Assembly (NCBI GenBank): GCA_907163345.1
Contig: CAJQUN010000140.1
Coordinates: 1,426,001-1,490,000 of the forward strand
Origin: Haberlea rhodopensis
Lineage: Eukaryota; Streptophyta; Magnoliopsida; Lamiales; Gesneriaceae
Length of the DNA: 64,000 bases
Reading direction: 5' to 3'
Positions 1 through 9,269 of the stretch are shown in pieces. How positions within the stretch are numbered: the first letter of the stretch is position 1; every line of letters begins with the position of its first letter. The translations under genes and the position numbers were made by a program. Below the pieces are notes generated by a model. It was not told where the DNA came from, did not search any database, and saw nothing but the letters and a program-made list of their open reading frames with translations.

Positions 1-1032
1 ACTGAGCATAACTTCATCATTGGCACGGTGGACAAGACCCTTTTCAAATTCACAAAGGGAGATCATACTCTGCTAGTTCAAATTTACGTTGATGATATTA
101 TTTTCGGAAGTACTAACTCAAAATTGTGCGAAAGATTTTCTAAAATTATGCAGGATCAATTTGAGATGAGCATGATGGGAGAATTATTATTTTTCTTAGG
201 ATTGCAAGTCAAGCAATCTAGTGAAGGAATCCTGATAAATCAGTCTAAATATACTAAAGAGCTGCTGAAGAAATATGGAATGAGTACCAGCTCAGCTGCT
301 GCTACACCAATGAGCTCATCTGCCAAACTCGACCTGGATAATTCAGGAATACCAGTCGAAGTTACAATGTATCGAGGCATTATCGGATCTTTACTATATT
401 TGACAGCCAACCGACCAGATATTATTTTTGCAGTATGTATGTGCGCCCGGTTTCAAGCAAATCCCAAGCAGTCGCACTTCACTGCTGTCAAAAGAATCCT
501 CAAATATCTGAAAGGCACTGAGAATGTCGGTCTATGGTATCCAAGAGACTCAACTTTTAATCTTATTGGATATTCAGATGCTGACTATGCTGGATGCAAA
601 ATTAACAGAAAAAGTACCAGTGGGTATTGTCAATTTCTTGGTGATCGATTGATATCATGGGGTTGCAAGAAACAGACATCCATAGCAACTTCTACTGCAG
701 AGGCAGAGTACCTTGCTGCTAGAAGCTGTTGTGCTCAACTGCTCTGGATTCAGCAACAACTAAGAGATTATGGAATTGAATCCACAGAGGCTCCCATATT
801 TTGTGACAGTACGTCTGTCATTGCTATAACATACAATCCAGTTCTTCATACTCGTACTGAACATATTGACATCTGTCATCATTTTATCAGAGATCATGTT
901 ATGAAGAAAGAAATTCGGCTGGAGTATATTTCTACCGAACAACAGGCAGCAGACATTTTCACAAAACCTCTACCGTACGCTAAGTTTTCCTACTTTCGAA
1001 ATATTCTTGGTTTAATTGAAATTACTCCTTGA
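1..1032 (+). CDS. pol: Copia polyprotein C-terminus: reverse transcriptase palm/thumb and RNase H (partial)
   Basis: This is the C-terminal part of a Ty1/copia Pol protein, which copies the element's RNA into DNA in cytoplasmic particles. The frame is open from base 1, so the 5' end is cut only by the window. Counting residues from base 28, the RT catalytic YVDD is at 20-23, followed by the thumb and connection. RNase H follows, with GYSDADYAGC at 181-190, STAEAEY at 222-228 and D260 as likely metal ligands. The usual copia ending (HTRTEHIDI, then DIFTKPL) is present and the frame stops at 1030-1032. The stretch has no stop or frameshift, unlike the third ORF downstream, so it decayed less or more recently. 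The assignment is secure; activity cannot be judged because the rest of Pol is missing. Confidence 0.9.
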   Translation, partial: TEHNFIIGTVDKTLFKFTKGDHTLLVQIYVDDIIFGSTNSKLCERFSKIMQDQFEMSMMGELLFFLGLQVKQSSEGILINQSKYTKELLKKYGMSTSSAAATPMSSSAKLDLDNSGIPVEVTMYRGIIGSLLYLTANRPDIIFAVCMCARFQANPKQSHFTAVKRILKYLKGTENVGLWYPRDSTFNLIGYSDADYAGCKINRKSTSGYCQFLGDRLISWGCKKQTSIATSTAEAEYLAARSCCAQLLWIQQQLRDYGIESTEAPIFCDSTSVIAITYNPVLHTRTEHIDICHHFIRDHVMKKEIRLEYISTEQQAADIFTKPLPYAKFSYFRNILGLIEITP

Positions 1033-1056
1033 TTATTTTGTTTTGGTAATAAATTC

Positions 1057-1098
1057 AGGGGGAATTATTTTAGTTTAAATCGCATAAATTTAGGGGGA
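1057..1098 (+). other. Two polypurine-tract-like repeats just after the pol stop
   Basis: Two AGGGGGAATT blocks lie at 1057-1066 and 1092-1101 in AT-rich DNA directly after the RNase H stop. They resemble PPTs (plus-strand primers) but sit 4 kb upstream of the LTR. Multiplied PPT-like motifs have been described in Sireviruses; a role here is inference. Confidence 0.45.
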
Positions 1099-1571
1099 AT
1101 TTCAGTTATAATCTTATCTTGGTTATTTAAGCTCAGCTGGTAATACAATGGTCAGCTGCAGTAGGTGTATACGTACCAGTAGGACTCTACATCCAGTAGA
1201 TGCTCTATTACCAGTCGGACCCTACATACCAGCAGACCTTACCAAATATGCTTTGACAAAAATAACCCTCGATACTCATTAACCTAATGGAACGTCGGAA
1301 TTCAAAATTATTTTTTTGTAAAATAAATTATTTCACTCCCGCCTATATCCTGTCCTTTTATTTATTGGTTAAATTTTTTTTAAATCGTTAGATGATCGCC
1401 ACGTATACATGTGTCCGCTCATCTACAGTACGACGTTACATATACTTTCATTTTCACCGCCATTAGTTTCATTATTTTTTATCTTCTTCAACAATTCACT
1501 GCGACTGACTTTCCTTCCAGAAAATTTTACTCAACAGGATTGCTGTTGTTTCTTCCGCATAATCATTCAAA

Positions 1572-4170
1572 ATGTCAAAGAATACTCAGCCAAGCTTCAT
1601 CAAAAATGTTGTTCACGTGGATTTTCATTCAATCTACACAGCATCTGATGAAGAGACAAAGGAACTGATTCACAAGTTGGATACCTCCGGTCTCTTGGTG
1701 ATCCTAAGCCAGACCCCCTCTTTCTACAAGGAAGAATTACACGAGTTCTTTGCTACTGCAAAAGTCGTTGATGACACCGTGGTGGCATCCGTCTCTGAAC
1801 AGTTGGTTACAATCACCCAACTTGAATTTGCCACCCACCTGTGCCTTCCCTCCACAGGACTTACTGATTTTTCCACTATTCCAGTGGAACTAAGAGAAGA
1901 GATGCGCCTCATAGCTTGACTCTGCAATCGCCTTCAACGTCCTCCATTCAGGAAAGTATTAATGAAGAGTCATTTTCGACAACTGGCGAATATCATTTCA
2001 AAGGGGCTATTATGTAAAGCTGGGTCATTTGATATCATCACCCCAGAGAAATTTGATGTTATGAGTGCCATATGCAAAGGCTTGGAGATAAACTGGTCAG
2101 TTGTCCTATTTCAAATTCTGACTGGTCTCGTAGTTTCTGGCAAAGGTCAATCAGGCTTCGCCCTACCACTAAGCAGCCTCTTTGACAGCAAACACATTAA
2201 GACAGGGGCTCTCACCAAACTCCATCCAGGGAGACTTATCACTGCAAAGTATCTTCAGCTTCACAGACAGCGAAGTGGCAGAGAAGTTGGGGTGACGAAG
2301 CGCCGATCGACTCAGGTTATTAGTGACTCTGAACAAACCATATCGGAATCCGCTGAGTCTTCTCCTCCTCCTCCACCCCCTAAGAAGCCCAGAACAAGAA
2401 AAGCTGCTCCTCCAACTCTCCGACAGAAAGTTATTGCAGCTTCTGATACCATCTCCTCCGCCGGTCCGACAGAAGATATCCCTGGAAGAGAAACCAGCCC
2501 TGAAAATCCTTCCACCTGAGGAACCAACTGCTTCATTGGCCATGGTCCTTGCTACCTCAGTGGCTCCCGCTGACAATTCTTTTGCAATGGTGAGCTCTCA
2601 GCAAGCACCAGGCTCTATCAGTTTTAGGACACCCAAGTCCTTGTGTCCTTACTGTCATCCGAAGACCACCCCCGGTGGCAAAGGCAAAACTCGTATGGCT
2701 CCAGTATCCACTCCTGTTGCCTTTGAAATACAAATGGTCATGTATACCGTTGAAGCCAATCTGCAGCCACGGCTAGACATTTTTATCGATGGGTAAAGGC
2801 TCGAGTGAAAGTCCGGATTTAATGATTTCGATCCTATTCTGAATCAGGCAAGGGAAGATGAAAACCAAATTTTGGCTTATCTTCAAATCACAGACCCTGA
2901 GAAGAGCCTGAAGCTGAGGGATGTATTCCGTCTGATGAACTATGTGGGCGAACTTCAAGCCCTTGTTGCAACCCGTCTTCAGCATTTCAACGGTGATTCA
3001 GGCACAGCGAATCATGATAGAGCAGTTCTAAATGCTCTTGGACCAAAACTGGAAATGGCCGAGCTAGCTCTTCATGATCTTCGCGTATCAACTGGTATTC
3101 ACTCATGCTCTACTGCTGCAAATGTTGCAAGCCCCGACCAGCCTGATTTACAGATAGCCACTACTGATCTGGAAATTGCCACTACCATTGTGGAGATCAC
3201 TTCGACTGCCCTGGAGACAACTCCCACTGGAGTGGAGACAGCCTCAACTGCCTTGGAGGCAGCCTCTTCTGCTAAAGAACTCTCCTCTCCAACTGCTCAT
3301 CTCGTCTCCTCTGCTCCCAGCTCTTATAATGATCAACCGCCCCAACCGATGGTTGTTGATCACGCAAATGTGGACACAGTAATTCAGGCTGTGGTTCATC
3401 AAGTTACCATCTCCTCTGGCAACCATGAACCTAGTGAGTCCTCACATTCAAATGATCACACCCAGTCATCTGTTGCTGCGGTTGTCCAAGACACTGCTGA
3501 TATGGCTGCCCCACTTATTGAAGACACCGCTACTATGGCTGTTACTGTCTCAGACTCAACAGCTGCACCACTTGTTGAAGCCACTGCTTTACTATCCACT
3601 GCAGTTGTCGATGCTCATCCCGGTGTTCTTGTTCCTACTGCTGATCCTAAGATAATTGTTGTGGATCCATCAATGGCTCAAGAACTTTCAGAAGACTTCT
3701 TTGACTTTCAAACTTCAATCCCTCTGGACGAGCCACCAAACATTGCTGCACAGCTAGCAAATCTATCCAATGCAATTTCAGCACTAGCCAGCGATGTCAA
3801 TAAACTCAAGCAGGAAGAGCGCACTGCGACTCTTATTCTTGGCACCCATCAGCAGCACGCGGACTCTCAGTTCCAGCAAGTCTACAGGGACTTAAATAGT
3901 CTAACGACTACTGTCACCAGACTTCAGACTTTTGCTGAGAATGCAGTTGCGGACGCATTTTCTCGCATTGGCCAGGCTCGTCTTCAGATCAATCAACATA
4001 ATGAATCACTTCATGATGCCACATACCTGGCTCTTGGAGATAAGATTGAAGATGCCAAGAAAGTCTTGACCGATCAATTGGCAACCATGCAGGCAACATT
4101 CGCTTCCCAAATTCAAGATATTTGCAACAGCCTGGCCTGCCGCTCCACAAATAATCCGAAGACTGCCTGA
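1572..4170 (+). pseudogene. Sirevirus third (envelope-like position) ORF, broken
   Basis: A long coding relic lies between pol and the 3' LTR, where SIRE-type elements carry an ORF of unsettled function that is sometimes called envelope-like. The ATG at 1572 opens a conserved globular part, in which a TGA at 1917-1919 splits one frame (1572-1919 and 1962-2519). A run of six prolines before a basic KKPRTRK segment follows. A frameshift near 2470-2520 moves coding to another frame, with stops near 2796-2830. The last open part (2872-4170) has a long Thr/Ala/Ser-rich stretch of degenerate repeats and then a heptad-rich, probably coiled-coil tail. I see no signal peptide or transmembrane helix, so an envelope role is not supported. 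The copy on the other strand at 22948-25148 has the same domain order. Confidence 0.72.
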
Positions 4171-5147
4171 GCCCAGCAGAACTGCTCTTCCGTCCCAGCG
4201 AGATCCGAGTCCAGCAAATCGTTCATCCACTGCAGCTGGAGTATCCAATCAGTCCAGATCCTCAACTCAACAAAGATCTCGAAGTCCTGCGCCAACCGAC
4301 TACAGCAAAGCGCGACTATTCACAACATTGGATAGGGAGAAAATAGTATCATTTTCTGATCCCTTATTAATTACTCCTATCTATTTACTGTTTTTAGTTG
4401 ACTTTTCTTCGTATTTATCGTAACGACATTAATGTGTTCACACTAAATGAATTTCTTCTATAAATAGAGACTCATGTTTGTTTTCATAACACACATTCAC
4501 TGATCATGATTACTTTCAATTCATTGAAAATTCCTTGGTTTCCTTTCGAAATTGTTCAATTTCATGGGTTTATTACTTATCTAAATCAACCCCTCATGGG
4601 TTAATTACTTATCTAACCCAGCTCCGTTAAGCTTCAGCGTTTGGATCCTGCTCTGATGCTCATCATCAGTCAGGAACTGCAAACAGGAGTTATCTGGGTG
4701 CTGATGACAAAAAGGGGAAGACAGAGATAGAGTATTCTCAACAGAGATAGAGTATTTTCATTAGGTGAATCCATAAATCATGGAGGCCTGATGAATATAC
4801 ATTTGGACTCTTCCCGACTTCCTCTCTGAAACAAGGTGGATCGAAGCTCTTCCTCTCCGCAACTAGGTGGATCGAAGCTCTCCGGTCTACATTGTATGTT
4901 TAAAAAAATTGTCATGTATCAGCTATATTTTGTAAAAATAGATTTGTCTTAGGTTTTATCCAATTATCAGAATTCATCTTAAATAAAGATGAATCTCTCT
5001 CAACTGTCCAGTTTGATTACAACTTGTAATCTGCTTATCTTTATAACATATGAAAATTTCTTTTCCATTATGTCTTCAAGTATTTTCAGGATTCGCAACT
5101 TAAATATTCGAAGTATGAAATCATTATTGCTTAGTTTTGTCATCACC
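4171..5147 (+). other. Non-coding spacer between third ORF and 3' PPT
   Basis: No coding frame is convincing here. A good TATA-like box (TATAAATAG, about 4459) lies about 700 bp before the LTR. A short direct repeat (AGGTGGATCGAAGCTCT) occurs twice around 4840-4880. The rest is AT-rich internal sequence of the Sirevirus. Confidence 0.5.
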
Positions 5148-5161
5148 AAAAAGGGGGAAAT
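5148..5161 (+). other. 3' polypurine tract of Sirevirus copy A
   Basis: AAAAAGGGGGAAAT immediately precedes the LTR start TGTTAGG. This purine run would be the RNase H-resistant primer for plus-strand synthesis, and its position fixes the LTR boundary. Confidence 0.85.
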
Positions 5162-5194
5162 TGTTAGGAAACGATTTCTAAGTTTTGGTGATTA

Positions 5195-5530
5195 CAAAGA
5201 CTCCTACCGGATGAAGACTCCAACCGGGTGATGAAGACACCTACCGAATGTTAAAGTCTTACCGGGTGATAAAGACCAACTGGACAGACATCAACTGGAT
5301 GGCTATCAACTGAATACAGACATCAACCGGACAAGACATCAACTGGATGGCTACCAACTGGATGGCTATCAACTGGATAGACATCAACTGGATGGCTATC
5401 AACTGGATACAGACATCAACCGGACAAGACATCAACTGGATACAGACATCAACCGGACAAGACATCAACTGGATGGACATCTACTGGACAACCATCAACC
5501 GGATAGTCTCACACTGAACAAAGACATCAA
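5195..5530 (+). repeat. Degenerate minisatellite of CAACTGG motifs in LTR U3
   Basis: About 330 bp are built from short imperfect units of the form ACATCAACTGGATGGCT or ACATCAACCGGACAAG. Roughly ten exact CAACTG cores plus several CAACCGG variants are visible. CAACTG fits the plant R2R3-MYB core (YAACKG). The position upstream of the TATA box makes an enhancer role plausible but untested. Confidence 0.7.
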
Positions 5531-5794
5531 CTGGTCATAAGAGGATGAACGATCAGTTGAACAAAGAAAACCAGCAGAAGTCTAAACTTCCAGTAAGAGC
5601 ACTAAGCAACGAGACAAATAAGTACAACATTCTCTGACAAAGGTACAACAGAGCGGCGCACCCTGCTATATCTCCGCCACCATTCTCGTCAGAGCAAAAA
5701 GAGCCGTTGCTTAACAAAATAGGAAAGAAGACAATATGAATTTGGAAAGCTAATCTCTTCCATATTCATAAAAGCTACCGTTGGACAACCAAAC

Positions 5795-5803
5795 CTATAA
5801 ATA
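5795..5803 (+). promoter_or_regulatory. TATA box of the Sirevirus A LTR
   Basis: CTATAAATA lies 633 bp into the LTR, downstream of the CAACTGG repeats and upstream of the presumed R region. It is the best TATA match in the LTR. Confidence 0.55.
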
Positions 5804-6407
5804 CGTCCAAGCAAAGAATGAAGAAGTGCTGAGCGATTTTCAACAAAGAGAAACACTTCAAAGCAAACAAGAAAATCAACCTACTGATATTTCAAAAGTT
5901 CAGCAAAGAGCAGACAAGCAGTGCAACTGAATCTGTGATAGATTATTCCAACTGAAGTCTGCTGATCAAGAACACTCAAAGCTAAACGTGTATTCTGTAA
6001 AGAGTGTAATAGAACCTTTTGTAACCAAATCAAGTAGTTGTGATTGCTAGGAGTTTAGGCCAGGTGTGTGAGTGCCTAAGAAGGTTGTATACTGTAAAGG
6101 GTAAGCCGAGTCTTCTAGTAAATCCTTCCTGCAAAGGAAGAAGGGGAGACGTAGAAGCGTTGTGCTTCGAACTTCCAGAAACAACTCTTGTGTCATTTGT
6201 TTATTGCTTATTTACCTCAGTTTTATTTCTCTCAAGTTAAGCAGACGTCTTCCGCACTACAAAAAGTGTCTACTGACTTGCCTGATATTGAGAAGCAATT
6301 GTAATACTTAACAGTTTACAGTTAACTTGAAAAAGAAATCGAAGTTGAATCTAGTGTTTATTCAACCCCCCCCCCCCCCCATTCTAAACACTACCCCGAT
6401 CCTAACA

Positions 6408-7261
6408 ACCTCTTTGGAAGAACTCTGTTTCGACATCCGAGCAATGAGATATGATCGAAAGAATCAGCGACATTCGGAGGGTTTAGACAAAAATTTTGAA
6501 AATTTTCTCATCTTCAAGGTTGAGACTAACTCTCCCCCTAACATAAAAACTCTCATTTTAAATTGAAAGTTTTGACAAAGATACAGATGCAGTGGTACTA
6601 TATCTAAAAGATTTTAAAATAAAGGAAAAAACATAAAATCTCACAAAAATTTGAAAAACTTTCCTCTTTTGATAATTTGTTCAGCAAGTTTCTATCCATA
6701 TTCATTTCCTCTGTTAATCACAGTACACAGTAGTTCGTCAACCAACTGCATAAATCTGATTTTACAATGAAGAGTGCAAAAAGACTATTGGATACTAAGA
6801 ATGAAAACTTTGCTATTTTTCCAAAAAGTGCTACAAGTTGTCAAAAAGATTTGAAGTATTTTCGTGAAGAATGCAATAAAATAGGTTTCATGAAGAAATT
6901 TTTTACACCTATCTTGAAAAGTATGTAATGAAAAGATTACATACTACAAAAAATTCTTTAAAATATTTTGAAATATTTTCCGCCTAAAAATTAGATAATA
7001 TGTTATTTCAACAAGTTCTGATATTAATTGTCGGGATCAACACCTGTGGGTGAATGGTCAGTCAACACCCAGTTAAGCCCAGCAAATTGGGCTACAATAT
7101 ATCGTATTCTTGCAATGAATTGCATGGAGAGATTGGATCGAGTTTGGTTTAAAAAACAAAGCGAAAAACACCCGAACTAACCCGCTCTGAAGCTGATTAA
7201 ACAAGTTAAAATCATTTAAACAAAAATAGCAAGTGTAATGAGACAGAAAATAATGACGCAC
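6408..7261. other. Unassigned DNA flanking Sirevirus A
   Basis: This is AT-rich sequence with no coding frame I recognise. It is the apparent target of Sirevirus A; the 5 bp after the LTR are ACCTC. I cannot say whether it is host intergenic DNA or an older element. Confidence 0.4.
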
Positions 7262-7600
7262 ATATGTTTGTTTGGAAGTTCGAAGATGGTATAATCTTTC
7301 TACGTCTCACCTTCTTCGACTGAATGGAAGGATTTCTTTGGAAGACTTTAAATTATACAATCTCACTTAGACCAAGGTCACTCTTATTGTATAAACTTCT
7401 AGCCTCACAACTCCATCAGTTGAGGTCACATTTACAGCTAGGGGTATATTCTTTAATGTCTAATATATTAAAGACCCTGTGTAGACAACATGTCTTATAT
7501 TTACAACCATCATTCATCTATTAAGCTTTTACGAAGAATATAGTGCATTATAAAGGCACAAATGAGATGTTCATATGATACAACAAGGTGAGTGATGCCT
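7262..7600 (-). repeat. Diverged Sirevirus LTR relic
   Basis: The plus strand reads GAAGTTCGAAGATGG... then CTACGTCTCACCTTCTTCGA and AAGGATTTCTTTGGAAGACTTT. This is the reverse complement of the AATCCTTCC/GGAAGAAGGGGAGACGTAGA block in Sirevirus LTRs, and follows the same order as 21660-21900. It is the R/U5 part of an old minus-strand LTR; the ends are not identifiable. Confidence 0.6.
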
Positions 7601-8128
7601 AATGTGTGGGTGTGCTCTTTATTTAGTAGAAGGTGTCTTTGAAGTTCCATAATATGGGTTCTAGCTTTGATCCATCTTCCACCCTCTGATTTTTGCTTCC
7701 AAGTCTTGTATATAGTTGTCAACAATGATATATATGTTAGACACAAGAATATGACTGTTGGAAGATGTATTGTATCATTTTTGCCATTGCAACACTCATA
7801 TTCACGTTCTTGGCTTTTTTATGGAGTTCTACTCGATGTCTTGCTCCACCCAGCTAAGTACCTTGCCATTATGAGCTAGGTGGATCAAATCAGCCCTATA
7901 GGTCGCACAATATTCAGCACCACGGTTTCTTGGTTCTATCTGTTGATTCATTGATTTATGTGCAAAGTGATGAACATGAAAGTGATAGCCGATTTCCAGA
8001 TAATCAAGAATCAATCCACTTTGATGAGCTGGCTGAAATCTGCTGCCAATTAACCATAATTGATTCAAACTTTGCTGCTCCTGTTCCAGCGAGAGTTCAT
8101 CCGAGACTTCTAGACAATTTTTGTGATG
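7601..8128. other. Unassigned DNA with a short unrecognised open frame
   Basis: A 72-codon frame runs at 7930-8148 (+), and a 79-codon frame runs antisense at 7829-8068. The plus frame is rich in acidic and hydrophobic residues and ends in the neighbouring LTR-like sequence. I recognise no family. It could be an exon scrap or chance. Confidence 0.25.
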
Positions 8129-9121
8129 CCCGGAATATTTTCATTTAATTTAATTATGGTATTTTGAAAAGATTTCGGGATTTAAATTATTGGGCATAAT
8201 ATTTTGGATCGGAGTTGGGATAAATAATTTTGGGTTGAATTTATAATGTTAGTTAAAATCAAGGAGGTTCTTAATTCATGAGAATGTCATTTTGGTCAGG
8301 AATTGGAATAAATAATTTACTAATTTAATTCTTGGACATTGTATATTGGGACCAGAATTTGAATAAATAACTCAGGGGTAATTTTGTGGTGCAAGTAAAA
8401 TGCATGGTAATTTAAACTAATGGTTAATCTTTTGTTTGGGGTTTAAATTGAAGGAGTGATTAAAGAATATGGGTAGAAATGATATAATTTAAAGAGTTGA
8501 GTTATTTAAAAAAGAGGCAGGACTTGTCTACACACACTACACCCTATACACACACTAAACTTGAACTTTCTCTCTCCAAAAAAACCCCAAACCCATCGCG
8601 CCCTTCACCATGGCAGCTAGGCTTCAAATTTTGCCCATGAAACTCGATTTTCTTGCCAAAACATTGTGGGGTATAAAGTTTCTTAACAACCTACATGATT
8701 TACCTCACTTGTATTTGAGTTTGAGTTGAATTTTGGAGGTTTTATGTGGTTCAAAATTTAGGGCTTGGCAAGGAAAATGTCATATGGGTGTTTCTTCATG
8801 ATGTTAGGCTCGATTTCCCTGCCATTTTGTGTTTGAGTTTTGATTGTTATCGTTATAGTAATGGTGGCTACCCTATATTAAAAAATATGGGCTGTTTTGG
8901 GGCTTATAAAACATGCTTATATGATGTTTGATAATATTCTTAAATGGTGTTCCAGTGTTGGTCAGAAGCCTTGCTAATTGTGTGGTGCAAAAGCTAATCT
9001 TTATGGCTCATAACTTGGGAGTATTCTAATTGGATTTAGACCTTGGTTTTGATAGTTGTAGGTTGTTGTATTGCTGTGTGTAGGGGGGGTGTGTGTGTGT
9101 GTTAATGTGTGTATTTAAGTG
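8129..9121 (+). repeat. Chromovirus-like LTR fragment
   Basis: It starts TGATGCCCGGAATATTTTC and continues into AT-rich DNA, with a CTACACCC/CACACACTAAAC tract and a CTCTCTCCAAAAAAACCCC segment near 8530-8590. This recalls long Ty3 chromovirus LTRs. The right end is cut by the 3' tail of the LINE at about 9122, next to a (GT)n tract at 9090-9120. No internal region or partner LTR is seen. Confidence 0.45.
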
Positions 9122-9269
9122 TATACAACAACAATAACAACTAAGTTTTTAATCCTAATGAATTGGAATAGACTACTGAACAATAGAGAGAATCAAGTCG
9201 AGTCGGATATATGCGCCAGTCTTCTCCAAACTCTTCCATTGGTCAAAACATCTTCTGTAATCCACTTGT
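9122..9269 (-). mobile_element. RTE-like LINE, 3' terminal piece with TTG-rich tail
   Basis: On the minus strand this piece ends in AACTTAGTTGTTATTGTTG, the simple TTG-type tail typical of plant RTE LINEs. It continues the LINE coding end at 18444: the minus-strand text joins once the chromovirus at 9270-18443 and one copy of its near-duplicate CTTGT/CTTGC are removed. Confidence 0.7.

Larger units (their letters stand above)
1..6407 (+). mobile_element. Ty1/copia Sirevirus-type retrotransposon, 3' part (copy A)
   Basis: The element enters the window in the middle of reverse transcriptase and ends with a complete 3' LTR at 5162-6407. The order is RT/RNase H, about 0.5 kb of spacer, a decayed third ORF, a polypurine tract and the LTR. 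A third ORF between pol and the 3' LTR, with a PPT followed by TGTTAGG, is typical of the Sirevirus (SIRE1/Maximus) branch. The 5' LTR, gag, protease and integrase lie outside the window. Confidence 0.88.
5162..6407 (+). repeat. 3' LTR of Sirevirus copy A
   Basis: The LTR is 1,246 bp and starts TGTTAGG directly after the PPT and ends CCTAACA, a perfect 7-bp terminal inverted repeat. U3 carries a 5200-5530 array of CAACTGG-type repeats. A TATA box (CTATAAATA) is at 5795-5803. Near 6110-6150 lies the AATCCTTCCTGCAAAGGAAG block that recurs in the other Sirevirus LTRs here. A run of 15 C lies at 6366-6380, close to the end. The paired 5' LTR is outside the window, so no age estimate or TSD is possible. 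Confidence 0.9.

Noticed and set aside
1572..4170. Third ORF as a host gene
   Set aside because: It sits between copia pol and the 3' LTR on the same strand, and the same family occurs at the same place in Sirevirus B.
5259..5480. Repetitive antisense frame with IQLMSCPVDV repeats as a protein
   Set aside because: It is a by-product of the CAACTGG minisatellite read on the other strand.
9090..9120. (GT)n tract as a telomere or centromere repeat
   Set aside because: It is short, imperfect and directly beside a LINE tail; simple-sequence expansion is enough.
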